A stretch of DNA of 64,000 bases from Cristatella mucedo (GCA_009760855.2 WPIO01000012.1:1735001-1799000), one strand, 5' to 3'. Numbered from the stretch's first letter, positions 46,956 to 58,806 are shown. Program-made: numbers and translations. The notes: a model not told the origin generated them from the letters alone.

Positions 46956-47439
46956 GTGCGCTCCACAAGTTCACAGACTACAACCTCATCCACGCGCCGG
47001 TCCGTGCCCGCCGAGCCAGCTGCACTTCAGCGCCGTCTGCGTCGCAGGCCGCGTTTAATCGGTTGCCTTGTCGGCCTTGTCGGCGAACGTCTTTCGCGGC
47101 GCAGATTAAGGGCTTGAGACTAAATGCTCCATCAAGATCGTCTTATACAAAACAAAATGGCGCGACTGAGACGCTGTCAACACGCAAGGGCTAATGCGAA
47201 ATGCGAGAGTGTAAACGCCCTAACGCTCTGACAGATGGTGGCAATGCTGATTTTAGCCCTACGCTTTTCCTGTCGACCACCGGGGAACGACGCAGCACGG
47301 CGGTCGCGCTAATGGAGGGCAGCATTACCCGAGCTTTGACAAGGTAACGGCACGGCGCCGGCAGCTCTGGCCGGCCGGGCAGAGCTTAATTTCTCCAAAA
47401 TACCAGTGACCATTAGGACAACACATTATCTATTCATGC

Positions 47440-48180
47440 CATAATAATAATAATAATAATAATAATAATTCATTTGTACAGCGCCCTCGGGGAACTTAAT
47501 CTCTTTCTAGGAATTTAATATATACCGTAAGGGAAGCATGATCGAGTGATTAGTGGTTGCATGCTCAATGTAAACAAACATAGCCTAGGATGGAAGGTGC
47601 TCGCTCTTCGCGACCGATGTTATGGGCTCGAATCTTGCAGTTGGACAATTATTTATTGCCAACTGCAAGCGGCGGTGATAGCCGATCAGGCTATTCTGCC
47701 GCTACTAGAGCTCACTGCTTGTGAACTCGCTTCGCTGAGTCATAGAAGTCAATTAAACGTCACTCCCGGAAAGTACTGGTCGCCACCTTGCCGCGTGATT
47801 GAAGGACGGAGGACGTTCTCGCTTTAATTAGTAGGGATACACATGAAGTCGCTAAACTAGCTAGGATATATGGTTAGAGGTGACGAAACACAGGGTAAAC
47901 ATACAAGTATGGTTAATGGCAGTATTCGCAGTGACAGCACGCATAAGCACTCACAGGACGAATCGTCACACGGACCCACTAGATGCTGGGATAAATAAGA
48001 CGCATTTTTAGGTTCTTTTAAATGTGGTCAAGTCAGGGGATGTCGTGACGTCAGTTGGGAGTGAATTCCAGGCTTTGGAAGCACATGAACTAAAGGCACG
48101 GTCTCCTAAGGGTTTGAGGTTCGCAAGGGGTGTGGCTGAACAATTTAATGTCCGAAAAGCGAGTGGTACCATGCCTAGCC
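47440..48180 (-). mobile_element. LINE-C 3' end interrupted by SINE-B
   Basis: (AAT)n and the 3' block at 47,440-47,578, then SINE-B, then LINE-C resumes at about 47,870 with 'ggttagaggtgacgaaacac' and runs into the reverse ORF end near 48,150. Confidence 0.85.
47583..47715 (+). mobile_element. SINE-B inserted into LINE-C
   Basis: 'aggtgctcgctcttcgcgac', 'gggctcgaatcttgcagttg', 'aagcggcggtgatagccgat' in family order. The 3' end is lost. Confidence 0.8.
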
Positions 48181-48429
48181 AAGTGGGGATACTCGTATCG
48201 AAAAAAGATAAGTTCGACGAAGAGGTTCTGATACGCAGCGTCAGGTCCGACGTACGTAACTGCGTAGCGACCTTTTTCCGCGGGGCAGAGAGCCTCGAGA
48301 GGATCCATCGCCGCCGCCGACGGCTCGTCCAGGTCTCGCTACATCTGCACTGGCGGCGGCAAGAGCTGTCCTACCTGTCAGCCTCGTGACTACCGCAGCC
48401 AGCGTTCGCTAAAATCACTTGGAGTATTG

Positions 48430-48655
48430 CGATGACTTTAAAATATCGACTCTAGATTTATGTATCTATAATCACAATATAAAATCAATATGTATATATA
48501 TATATTATCTGTTAATATTATATTATAATATATATTATTATCTTTATAGTATAATACTATCTTTATTTATACTTATAATATAATATGATAGTAGCAATCA
48601 ATTAATATAATATAACATAATATATTATCATATATATATTTAATCTCGATATGAC
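48430..48655 (+). repeat. AT-rich low-complexity block
   Basis: Almost free of G and C, with irregular TATAT/TAATATA steps. Confidence 0.9.
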
Positions 48656-48904
48656 AATATCGAGCCAGTATTCGCCAAATTAAAATGCTTTTTAAAACTA
48701 TCGCAGATGTTGAAGCCCTTCTGGTCTCGTCGTGGCAGCAGCGCTCGGTGGTACCCCACTCTGGCTTTTGCTCTTTCGTGCTATGGAAGGGAAAGATTTG
48801 CGCTCTGCCCTCCATGGTGGCATACGCTGAACGCACACCCGAACTTTGCATGCTTGTCTAAGCATGAGATCGATGTATTTCATTAAGTCTTGCTTCTTGC
48901 TGCT

Positions 48905-49140
48905 CGTATAGCGAGTTATAAAGCGCTTGAATGGAAATTTGGGGTCTCTTAGGGCGCTATACGAATGACTTACTTCTGCATTAGCTGGTTTGAAATGGCG
49001 GTTAAGGTGCTCGCCTCGACCGAGGCCAAGGTGAATATTTTTTGATCGAGAATGTGGGCTTGAGACCCGTGGCATGCAGTATATTGAGCGCCTGAATAGG
49101 GATTAAGTTCACATAGGGGGCATTACAAATGAGTTTTTTA
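48905..49140 (+). mobile_element. two SINE-A copies in tandem
   Basis: A tail-only copy (GCGCTTGAATGGAAATTTGG ... GGGCGCTATACGAATGA, 48,912-48,970) is followed by a full copy beginning GCTGGTTTGAAATGGCGGTT and ending in AAATGAGTTTTTTACAG. The second copy ends exactly at the splice acceptor of the next exon. Confidence 0.85.
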
Positions 49141-49143
49141 CAG

Positions 49144-49646
49144 TTAGCATCGCGGCGGCCATGTCCGATGCTGCCAGAAGCGTGCGCTGGGCTGGAGTTG
49201 GCGGAAGGCGCAGCAGGGCTGCGGGCGCGCTGCCGCTGCCGAGTCAGCCGACTGCCTCGCCGCGCTCCACCGAGCGAATCTACTCGCTGCAGCTAATAAG
49301 CGACGGCACCGTCGGCGCGCCCACGTGGGTGGCGGAGAGCGCCCCGAGCGGCGGAGGCGGCGCGTCGGAGGAGCCGCTCTCGCCGGACGGCTCGTCTCGC
49401 GACCGCCTGCTCATGGTGGCCACCCGCGTGCCCTCCGTTCAGCTGCCGTACACGGCGCGCGACTGCCGAGTCCACCACGTGCTCGAAAACCGGAAGACGC
49501 GCTCGGACATGCTGCTCGGGGCGGGCGAAGCGCCTGCGTCGCCCGGTCAGTGGCAGTACGAGTCCAAGAATGCGAATAACTCGCGCGACGCCGCCTCGTC
49601 GTCCATCAGTGTGGTGGCGCGCGCCAGCGACAGCTCAGCTGCGACG
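49144..49646 (+). CDS. Ser/Gly/Ala-rich exon, probably of the RanBD1-like gene
   Basis: GC-rich open frame of 167 codons ending in phase 0 at ACG|GTAAGC. If entered at the TTTTTTACAG acceptor it starts in phase 1, which fits the preceding exon (G+TT = Val). Alternatively the ATG at 49,161 (context GCGGCCATGT) starts a separate gene. The peptide begins MSDAARSVRWAGVG; a central part with more order reads ERIYSLQLISDGTVGAPTWV and DRLLMVATRVPSVQLPYTAR; the rest is low-complexity Ser/Ala/Gly. No known domain was recognised. Codon use is GC-biased like the aquaporin and downstream exons, unlike the flanking repeats, which supports it being real coding sequence. Confidence 0.65.
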
Positions 49647-49854
49647 GTAAGCTGCCACCGTCGCCTCCGCCCCGCCGCCGCCTCTGCTTTGCCACCGCCT
49701 CTGCCCTGCCGCCGCTGCCCAGCCTCGGTTGGGAGCGCTCGGTTCCATTTTCGGACGGCTGCTCTGAGAGCGCGGACGTAGAGGGCAGAGGAGGAGAGGG
49801 GTCCACCGGGACCTGGCGTTCCTCCGAATCGGTGAACTGCCGAACCACTTTCAG

Positions 49855-50245
49855 CCCCTCGTGCCCTCAGGTCCTGTACGGACAATTAATGAGCTGTTCT
49901 ATTCCTTCGCCAAAAGACCGTTGGCGACAGAAGCTTTTGCTCTGCAGGTCCGAGACTGTAGAAATCACTTCCACAATCCATACGCAACGATGACTACTCT
50001 CCTGCTGCCGACTATGGCACATACTTTCGAGTCGTCTTGGGCTGCTACTTCCATGCTACTCACTACCTCAACTACTTTCCTGACTCAGTTATACTCCTCA
50101 TTTTCTCATTGTTGAGTGAGATGAAGTCTGTTCGCTACCGAATGCGTACCGAATGCCTCTCAGGCTGTGAGTGCTCTGTACAAAAGTCTCTTGCGTAACA
50201 TCCACATGGTCTTTGTGGCTTTATGGAGTTACATACGGAGACTGA
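49855..50245 (+). mobile_element. LINE-D 3' end
   Basis: Carries the PSGPVRTINELFYSFAKR-like and ALQVRDCRNHFHNPYATMTT stretches of the LINE-D C-terminus, the 'gtctgttcgctaccgaatgc' block and the 3' 'ggagttacatacggaga'. Confidence 0.88.
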
Positions 50246-50980
50246 CAGTGAATGATTGATCCGATAGGTGTGTCAGGTGACGAGCTGTCCAACATGCCAT
50301 TTTCACGATTGCTGTTTTTGGCAAGGTCAAGGTATGGTCGAACTTAGTTTAATTCGTGCTCTTCACCTGTAAGCAAGGCTGTCGTGGATGACTGCTGACG
50401 GACTAAGCGCTGCGGGCATGCAACACTCGGCCCCCGCTGCGTGGGTGTTTGTTCACTGGAAAAAATTAAGAAAAATTAAATTCGTTTGCCTAGCGAACAC
50501 GTATGCCGAAGGGCTCGAGCTCACAGCTCCAGTCTCCAAATGCATTCACCTTGACCACGGTCGTCAAAGGCGAGCACATTGGTCCATTGGTGAACGACGG
50601 GGATATATTCAGTTGGTCACTTCACGCACAGGAGCCGGTCAGTGAAGAGCTCGGAATGATTAGGTGTAGGCATGGGCGTAGTACTAAATTTTAGAGGTGA
50701 TTGCGATGCTTAGCTTTCAGTCTGTAAGTAAGGAGGGACGAAATGCGAATGGCTCGGCGGCCGAGACGGCGTCTTTGTCCAACTTCTTCAGCTGACCTGT
50801 AGTGTAATGTAAGGACAGGTGTCAGTCGTAGTTGCTGCTGACATAGACGTGAAGCGGTGCTTCAACAGCACCAATTGCGGTCATGTCCAGTCGCCATCGG
50901 CAGATGGCGAGATGTGTTCTGTATCCCCCCCCCCCCGGTGCCCTGCCCATCCTCTCGATATTCTTTCGTGATTCTTTTAG
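50246..50980. other. intron sequence with a diverged SINE-A
   Basis: At 50,505-50,590 'gggctcgagctcacagctcc' and 'aaaggcgagcacattggtcc' suggest a minus SINE-A. A poly-C run lies at 50,925-50,936. Confidence 0.45.
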
Positions 50981-51238
50981 GCAGTACGAGGTGTCGTGAG
51001 GCGGGTTTCGTCCGCCCTCAGCAGCGCACTAAGAAGGAGTAACGGGAGCGAAGCTCAGACTGCAAGCCAGCGTTCACGATTCCCCGCTGGTCCAAGCGAC
51101 AGCACTGACCAGCCGACGCAGGGAAACGCCGAGTTTCGATTCGACCTCGGTCGGCAAAATTGCACCCGCAGTGCAGAAGTGGCGACCTCTACCGACTCCC
51201 CGCCGGCCGCTGGCGACCGAAACGTGTTCCCTCAGTAG
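50981..51238 (+). CDS. possible alternative last exon
   Basis: After a good acceptor (TTTCGTGATTCTTTTAG) the frame stays open in phase 0, the phase left by the exon ending at 49,646, for 85 codons to a TAG stop at 51,236-51,238. The peptide starts AVRGVVRRVSSALSSALRRS, an amphipathic helix-like stretch, and continues hydrophilic and Ser/Thr-rich to DRNVFPQ. It could end a short isoform holding the RanBD1-like domain without the coiled coil. No domain is recognised. Confidence 0.4.
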   Translation, partial: AVRGVVRRVSSALSSALRRSNGSEAQTASQRSRFPAGPSDSTDQPTQGNAEFRFDLGRQNCTRSAEVATSTDSPPAAGDRNVFPQ

Positions 51239-52045
51239 GCACAGTATTTGCTGAGAACGCTGCAGCGTCGGCTATAGTCCCGCGCGAGCATGGTTCGCAG
51301 GCTGCCGACCCCATGTCTGGCCTACGCTTTTGGTGCATCGACGGCGGCGTCAAGCGATCTCCGACATCCCCATTTCTCATTGGCGATAGTTACCGACCGC
51401 ACGACAGAGCGCAGTGGAAACATGCACTCCATATGTATTTTGGGGCGGCACAAAGTAGGCAGGCTCGCCAGCGCGAGGTCACAGTCAGGCAGGACGGCGA
51501 GTTCTAATCGTTGGCAACCACAAAGATGGCGCCGAGTGAGCGGCTTTGCACGTGACAGCTATTTGCAACCGGGTAGAATCAGCTCGCCCGGCGTACTCGT
51601 AGTCTCCGCTCCGAGTCCACTGAGCGAAGCGACTGCTGAGCTTACAGCTCGGGCTTCTCTTTCAGACGCAGCTGTCTCGTCGAGCCGACCGAGCCGCAAA
51701 CAAACAGAATCTGCTCTGACGGAACCTCTCGGGAGCATCGGATAGTTTCGAATGCAAGGATGAACGTAAGATGCAACAAGTGGCATGAGCATCAGCAGCT
51801 GCAGCGTCGTAGAAAGCTACGGCCTTTCGCTAGTGAAATTGATAGGCGCATGATTCATTGAGCGCAGCACCAGCACAGTCATTGCCGACTTTGTGCGATA
51901 GTGCTGACGGAAAGTCATTCACTAGTCGATGGTGGAGAAATCTAACGAGCTTTAACGTATAGGTCAGTTGGCACACGATTCAGGCCTAGGAAAAGGCGAT
52001 GGGGTACGCCATTCGTGGAAACGTACTGGCATTCATTTCGTCATG
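51239..52045. other. intron or unassigned GC-rich sequence
   Basis: A 151-codon ORF (51,290-51,745) and a strong acceptor-like CTTCTCTTTCAG ending at 51,665 are present, but no downstream donor fits an open frame. Confidence 0.4.
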
Positions 52046-52046
52046 T

Positions 52047-52130
<84 letters not shown>

Positions 52131-52170
52131 ACACACACACATACACACACACACACATACACACACACAA
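52047..52170 (+). repeat. (AC)n microsatellite
   Basis: AC run with a few TA/AT interruptions. Confidence 0.97.
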
Positions 52171-52539
52171 ACAGCTGCCAGGTGTTGATTGGCTGAGGAA
52201 GCCAACGAGCGATGGAAGTTCCTGATTTTCTGAGGCTCCCGTCAGGTCAGATCAGCAGATTCTCAGGCATTGCTCTCGGATGCTATTAGTTCGGCCAATT
52301 GGACACCCGCTGATTGGCCAAACTAGGCCATTTGGTTGGGTCATCCGATGCTGAGCATTGCTGGGTTGGAAGTCAAGCTCGGGGTCGCTCAATGCAGCTC
52401 GATCTGCTTGCTTCAATGCGGTTTAAGCCTAAACGCAAGGATGTGTTCAAATCCAGCCGAGAAAATTATACAGTGTAAGTGAGAGAAAGAACGGAAATGA
52501 GAGCGAATGAGTTGTTGGTCAGACAGTGAGATTAGGAGA

Positions 52540-53777
<1,238 letters not shown>

Positions 53778-53867
53778 AGCGGTGGCCGATATGAAGAGAA
53801 GTGCGGAGCGGACATTACGAGGCTTCGCACGGAATCGGCCGAGTTTCTGCAGCAGCTCCTCGAGAGC
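53778..53867 (+). CDS. coiled-coil exon, 30 codons
   Basis: Acceptor TTATATTTTTCAG, donor GTGAGC, phase 0 at both ends. Peptide SGGRYEEKCGADITRLRTES then AEFLQQLLES; hydrophobic residues fall at a/d-like spacing (I, L, F, L, L). It would extend the linker after the 49.1-kb exon into a helical rod. If the GTGAGC donor is not used, the frame stays open for about 20 more codons. Confidence 0.65.
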
Positions 53868-54145
53868 GTGAGCTCGCTGCGGCGGGCGGGCGTGGCGGCG
53901 CGCGCCGGCGCTTCCTGCTCGAAGGTCCGTTGTCGGGCGACCTCGTAAACTCACCAACGAGCTATGACGACACGACGACGCCACGCGTCGATTTTAGCGC
54001 CCATCGACTGGGATCTAGTGGAGCTAGCGGCTCGTTTCTCGCGCGCATAAAATTGTAGCACCTAAAAGAGAGAACACAGTCGAATGGGAAGAGAAATTCA
54101 TTCTAGAGCGAAAGATTATTGAGCTGCACGTAATTCCACACGGTA

Positions 54146-54245
54146 TAATAATAATAATATTAATAATAGCAATGGTAGAATGCAAGACGTTTGTCCTCTG
54201 AGAGCTTAATCGCTCTCCAGGCAGTTAACGTACGAAGTTAGGGAA
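54146..54245 (-). mobile_element. LINE-C 3' tail
   Basis: 'aataataataatattaata' tail, 'cctctgagagcttaatcgct', 'aggcagttaacgtacgaagt'; diverged. Confidence 0.6.
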
Positions 54246-54387
54246 TCGGGTAGTCGGGCGGTCGCTACAGCCGCCGCGGGTAGCGGAGCTTCGAAAGGAA
54301 TTGGAGAACCTCTGTGGCTCGGTAATGGCAGGAGCTAGCCGACCAGCCGGTAGCTTTAAAAATAGTAACTGCAAAATCAAAATCTTT

Positions 54388-54500
54388 TGAGCGCTCTGTG
54401 ATAACTTAATCTCCGTTCGTGCGCTCTGCAGACGCGGCACGGCTCGAGCTCATGACCTCGGCGGTCCAAGCCGAGTACGTTACCTTTGGGCCAAATAAGG
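54388..54500 (-). mobile_element. SINE-A, diverged
   Basis: 'gataacttaatctccgttcg', 'ggctcgagctcatgacctcg', 'caagccgagtacgttacct'. Confidence 0.7.
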
Positions 54501-54568
54501 GTGACAAATTGCAGCTACGACTGCTACGTTCGCATTGCCGCCTTTGGGTATTCCGATTCTTGGGTGCT

Positions 54569-54743
54569 GGCGCGGAGCCAGGATTTTCAGATTGGGGACA
54601 ACAGGGTTTTCAGGTTGAGGGCAAGGTACACTGCTCCCGCCCCTTGGGCCTGGGAAAATTTGCCCCAGGAAGTAGGTACTTCCCTAGTCCGAGGGATGCA
54701 ATCGCCCCCCCCCCGCCCACTGGCTCTGCCCCTGCTTGGCTGG
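54569..54743 (+). mobile_element. possible hAT-type miniature element
   Basis: One end reads GGCGCGGAGCCAGGATTTTC; the other carries the imperfect inverse CACTGGCTCTGCCCCTG. G/C-run interiors are typical of such elements. No target duplication was confirmed. Confidence 0.4.
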
Positions 54744-54941
54744 CGAGTCCCCGGTTGCTAGAAGGCTGCCATGTTTTTTAAGCGGATTCAGGATCCGTTA
54801 AGAGTTCCGACGGCGCCTGCAGACAGTTTTTAAATGATAAGATTAGTAATTCATGTAAGGTTGGCATTACTGGTCCTAGAGTTTCTGCGAGGCTGCCGAT
54901 CGCCGGCGTGCTGCAGGAAGCGCTAGCGTTGTTCCCTGGGG

Positions 54942-54997
54942 TTCGCCGAGCAGACAGCTCGGCGAAGCGAAGGAGGATCGAGCCCGTTGCGATCCTC
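54942..54997. repeat. two adjacent perfect hairpins (10 and 8 bp)
   Basis: TTCGCCGAGC pairs with GCTCGGCGAA (54,957-54,966); GAGGATCG (54,973) pairs with CGATCCTC (54,990-54,997). Confidence 0.85.
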
Positions 54998-54999
54998 GG

Positions 55000-55577
55000 C
55001 TCCGCATCCGGACGAAGGCCGGGCACGCCCCGGAACCGCTGACTTCCGCCGCTGAGCTGCATTGGCTTATGCATTCGAGCGTTTACGCATTCGGCGTTGG
55101 TTTAAGCACGTTGATTTATGTACGAGCCGAATTCTCGATGCTCCGCTGAATGGCGTGCCGCCGCGTAGGAGGCACGGCATGCTGCTTCGAGGCGAGTGCT
55201 TTACCACAGTCTCGCTTCCGATCTCGCTATCGGCTCTCGCCTCGTGACCGCTCGTTATCGGCCAGCGTTCCGTTCCGCACGGGTATCAGCTAGATCATCA
55301 CCGTCAAAGTCACAGATCTACTTCAGATACAGCCGAGACCGAGCGGCTGCAGGAGCGGGCTCGGGAAGCCGTCGCTACGGCAACTGCCAGGCTGTGGCTC
55401 GAACGAACCGCATTTCGCTCCGCTGCCGTCTGAGCTAGCGAGAGCTCGCGAGAGCTCGCGAGAGCTGGCGAGAGCGCGTCGGACGGACGGTAACGGCTCG
55501 TCAATCCGCTTTCGGCGACTTTCCTGCCGGCCGGCAAGCTAAAGCTGCTCGAGGGCGAGCGCGAGCTACGTCTTTAG
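55000..55577. other. GC-rich intron sequence
   Basis: Contains a short tandem array of GCGAGAGCTC units at about 55,437-55,475. No exon was recognised. Confidence 0.45.
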
Positions 55578-55778
55578 AATGCAAATCCTCCGATCTCGGC
55601 CACGGAGAGGGAGACGGTCGAGTTGTCTCGCGCTACCTTTTCCCGCCGCGATCGGGAGAGACTTTCATTCCGACGACGTCGCTCGCCTCAGGAAGCGTCA
55701 GCTTTCGAAGCGGCGGAAAAGTCGCCGAACGACGTCGCGGCTGCGGAGCAGAGCGAGCGAGTTCAGGGCTCCGCTTCA
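55578..55778 (+). CDS. possible charged, helical exon
   Basis: Open frame of 67 codons between TACGTCTTTAG and a GTGAGC donor, phase 0 at both ends like its neighbours. A shorter form could start at 55,692 after CGCTCGCCTCAG, also phase 0. The peptide is highly charged (SATERETVELSRATFSRRDR, then EASAFEAAEKSPNDVAAAEQ). The helical character fits the coiled-coil series, but the acceptors have weak pyrimidine tracts. Confidence 0.42.
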
Positions 55779-55899
55779 GTGAGCCTGAAAGCCCTGCAAG
55801 AGCGCGGCTGAGGCTGCGTCGGCGGGCGACACGTCGAAAGAGGTCAATTCGCTGGAAGTCGGAGAGTGTCGGCGCGTGGGCAGCTCTGGTCTCGTCCTT

Positions 55900-56053
55900 C
55901 TTGCGCATGTGCATGCTTACATCGTGCCTGCTGCTTGCTGATGTTGCCACCGATAATTTTGCAATGCTTTCTATGCAGCGTCTGTACAGCGCTTAGATAG
56001 AGATCCAGTCCTCTGAAGGCGCTATAAAAGTGCATTATTATTAATATTATTAA
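55900..56053 (+). mobile_element. LINE-C variant 3' end
   Basis: 'gtgcctgctgcttgctgatg', 'acagcgcttagatagagatc', 'ctctgaaggcgctataaaag', then (ATT)n. It shares its interior with the copy at 2.7 kb. Confidence 0.8.
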
Positions 56054-56112
56054 GGTAGAGGCATCGCTACGAGCAAAAGAAGCCCAAGTTCGCGAGCGTC
56101 TACTAATCGTCG

Positions 56113-56262
56113 AGCTGGTTTGGTCTAGTGGTTAAGGTGCTCGCCCAGACAAAGGTCTGACTGAGGTCATGGGCTCGAGCCCCGAGGCATATGTGAAGCG
56201 CCTGAATAGAGATTAAGTTCTCTTGGGGCGCTATATAAATGAGTTATATTTTACTTATTTAA
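56113..56262 (+). mobile_element. SINE-A, best reference copy
   Basis: tRNA-like head GCTGGTTTGGTCTAGTGGTT with A-box-like TCTAGTGGTTAAGG, B-box-like GGGCTCGAGCCCC, then AGCGCCTGAATAGAGATTAA, GTTCTCTTGGGGCGCTATAT and AAATGAGTTATAT. The head resembles tRNA-Glu or tRNA-Asp. Confidence 0.93.
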
Positions 56263-56304
56263 TCGTCGCTTCGTGCTGCAAGGCTGTTTGGTGCACGCGT
56301 CAAA

Positions 56305-56400
56305 TTATAATAGTTATAACAAGAAATGCGTATAGCCCCCTCGGAAAACTAGATATCTCTCTACACATTTTAAATTTGCTGTAAAGGAAGCATGTCAATA
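56305..56400 (-). mobile_element. LINE-C 3' tail, diverged
   Basis: 'tatagccccctcggaaaact', 'ttaaatttgctgtaaaggaa', 'gcatg'. Confidence 0.6.
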
Positions 56401-56726
56401 TTAGATTTGTCTGGTACCCGTGCGATTCCGCAAGATCTCCTGTGTGGTCTTATGACGATTCGTGAAAGTGCCCCGTTTCTGTAAACTGGCTCTCTTCTCT
56501 AGTAACCGCTTAGCGTTCCCCGGCACCTCGGCGGAGATTCGCCGAGATTTCGGAGGAGCAGCAGAGAAGCTGCTCACTATTCGTGAGAGTGGTGAATGGC
56601 GTCGTAGCTGCAGACGGCCTTCACCTATTCCATTGCAGTCGCGTAAACCGACTCGACGAGTCGAGTTCCCTGGGTCGAGTTAGCTACTCTGGCCTAGCTG
56701 GAATTGTATACAAATGTTAAATGTTT
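56401..56726. other. intron, unassigned
   Basis: The ORF at 56,462-56,683 has no splice support or domain. Confidence 0.4.
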
Positions 56727-56945
56727 AATTAATTTCTATAGCGCCCTAAGAGAACGTATTGTCCATCCAGGTACTTTTTATAAGCCGTGGGGCCTGCGAA
56801 CACGACCTAGGTCATTAAGAGATAGCACAATAACCCTGGGCCAAACCTGGATAGGCTTCTTCCTTTCCAGCACAAGTAGGGTGAGTAGAAAGAGATTTCG
56901 TTCTCTTAGAACGTAATAGAAATAATTTAATATCGTTATTATAAT
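56727..56945. mobile_element. two SINE-A fragments, head to head
   Basis: A reverse copy (AGCGCCCTAAGAGAACGTAT ... TGGGCCAAACC) followed by a forward tail (TTCGTTCTCTTAGAACGTAA, then AATAATTTAAT). Confidence 0.65.
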
Positions 56946-57030
56946 TGTTATCTGTGAAGCACTGGCACGGGCGGGCCCTACTGACCATACCAAGGTCGTT
57001 CGAGCGAGCGCTGTCCGGTTCCGTTTCTAG

Positions 57031-57156
57031 GCAAAGTCTAAAATCCGGCAACTTGAGGAGGAGCGCGACGCTCTGAAAGCTCGGCTCGCTGTCATGCAGC
57101 TAGACTACGCCGCCCTCCAGGAGAAGTACAAGGAGCAGAACCAGGAGAAGAAGAGA
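57031..57156 (+). CDS. coiled-coil exon, 42 codons
   Basis: Acceptor TTCCGTTTCTAG, donor GTAAGT (consensus), phase 0 at both ends. Peptide AKSKIRQLEEERDALKARLA followed by VMQLDYAALQEKYKEQNQEK and KR. The heptad register is clear: I, L, then L, L, M, Y, L at a/d positions with charged flanks. It is rod-forming and likely dimeric. It is one of the best-supported exons in the window, but the sequence alone does not identify the family. Confidence 0.88.
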
Positions 57157-57359
57157 GTAAGTGCAGCCGCCGCAGATGGCCCGGCGCCACCTCCACCGAA
57201 GCCGCGGCCTGAGTTCGCGCGTGTGTTTCGGAAATTGACCGTTAAGTAGAATTAATTCTGTCATATTTTGACAGAGCCACTTTCTTAGAGTTTAGTGGTA
57301 ACGAGCGTTCCGCCGTCAATAATGGAAGGGCAACATTTAACATTGAAATAAGAGTATTA

Positions 57360-57505
57360 GCTGATTCAGCCGATCCTCTCGTTTCTTTGGCGATTGAGGA
57401 GCCGGAGCCACCTGCGCCGCCACAGCGGGCGGTAAATAATTGCCTACTGCTGGAATCGAACCCGCTGCTTGGGTCGTTGCTGTCTGCTCCTTGCCGCTGA
57501 GCCAA
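57360..57505 (-). mobile_element. SINE-B, diverged
   Basis: 'agctgattcagccgatcctc', 'gcctactgctggaatcgaac', 'ccttgccgctgagcca'. Confidence 0.7.
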
Positions 57506-57519
57506 GACCAGGTGATAGG

Positions 57520-57951
<432 letters not shown>

Positions 57952-58127
57952 TGCATTGAAAGTGCAGCCAGTCCACCGGTACCGTTAGCACTCTGACGTA
58001 TCAAGTTCTTGCCTTTGAAGTTCCACTGCCGACAGGTGAGGCTGTGAAAAAAAACAATTTTCTTACCGCTAAAGTGTGGTCTACGATGAATTGACGAACG
58101 AACCAACGAGTATAATAAGTATAAATG

Positions 58128-58215
58128 TAATTAATTTGTTTAGGGCCATATAAGAACTTAATCTCTATTCAGGCGATTCACATATGCCACGGGCTCGAGC
58201 CCACAGCCTCGGTTA
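58128..58215 (-). mobile_element. SINE-A, 3' half
   Basis: 'ataagaacttaatctctatt', 'caggcgattcacatatgcca', 'gggctcgagcccacagcctc'. Confidence 0.85.
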
Positions 58216-58239
58216 TAAAGAAATCCACATACATCTTAG

Positions 58240-58300
58240 CTGACTTCACAGCCTCATTTGTATAGTGGGAGAACAGCCTTACCGGCTATTACCTGATTCC
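58240..58300 (-). mobile_element. SINE-B fragment
   Basis: 'gctgacttcacagcctcatt' and 'cagccttaccggctattacc'. It ends about 33 bases before the next exon. Confidence 0.7.
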
Positions 58301-58333
58301 GGCAGACCCAGTAGTCCGCTCTCGCGCTTGCAG

Positions 58334-58495
58334 ATTATAGCCGAGAAGATCGCCGAGCTGGGTGATCAGGGGACCCGCCTACAGACGGAGATCAAGCGGA
58401 TCGAGAGCGAAATGGAGGCCATGAAAGTCGAGAGAAACAGCCGCGACCGAAGCAGCAGCAACAACAACAACGAGGTCAGCGCCGCCGAAGCCAAG
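58334..58495 (+). CDS. coiled-coil exon, 54 codons
   Basis: Acceptor TCTCGCGCTTGCAG, donor GTGAGG, phase 0 at both ends. Peptide IIAEKIAELGDQGTRLQTEI, KRIESEMEAMKVERNSRDRS, then SSNNNNEVSAAEAK. The first 35 residues have a clean heptad pattern. A Ser/Asn-rich break follows before the next exon, which suggests a flexible hinge. Confidence 0.88.
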
Positions 58496-58614
58496 GTGAG
58501 GCCGAGTTAGCGGCGGCCATCGTCTGCCGCCGACCGAGCCGCGGCGGCGGCGGCTTTCGTTGACCGAGCGACGAATGGCGCCTCTCGCCCGTACCTGGCG
58601 GCCTCGCCTTGCAG

Positions 58615-58806
58615 GGCCGCGGCGGCGCGCCATGCTCGAGCTGCCGAGGCTCGGCCAAGGCCGAGTACTGCGAGAGCTGCAAGCACTGCTGGGACGAGGC
58701 GCACAACCGCGAGGTGCGGCGCCTGCAGCGCATCGTGGCCGAGCTCGAGCGCCAGTACTCGGACGTGATGAGCAGCTACGCGAGCGCGCTGCTCGACAAC
58801 AAGAAG
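58615..58806 (+). CDS. Cys-cluster plus coiled-coil exon, 64 codons
   Basis: Acceptor CCTCGCCTTGCAG, donor GTGAGC, phase 0 at both ends. Peptide GRGGAPCSSCRGSAKAEYCE, SCKHCWDEAHNREVRRLQRI, VAELERQYSDVMSSYASALL, DNKK. The cysteines form C-x2-C-x8-C-x2-C-x2-C, enough to bind one zinc ion, with a His next to the last cysteine. A coiled-coil helix follows at once. A small zinc knuckle inside a rod suggests a kink, dimer lock or binding site. I do not recognise a named domain. Zinc binding is inferred. Confidence 0.85.

Larger units (their letters stand above)
46956..49143 (+). other. intron with LINE-C, SINE and AT-rich sequence
   Basis: Contains an interrupted LINE-C copy, SINE-B, an AT-rich block at about 48,430-48,650 and two SINE-A tails. 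Nothing coding is seen at 46,990-47,440. Confidence 0.6.

Noticed and set aside
43992-49646. FKBP15 (WAFL) orthologue
   Set aside because: The WH1-like plus coiled-coil order is similar, but the exon at 49.1 kb shows no FKBP fold and the Cys cluster has no counterpart that I know of.
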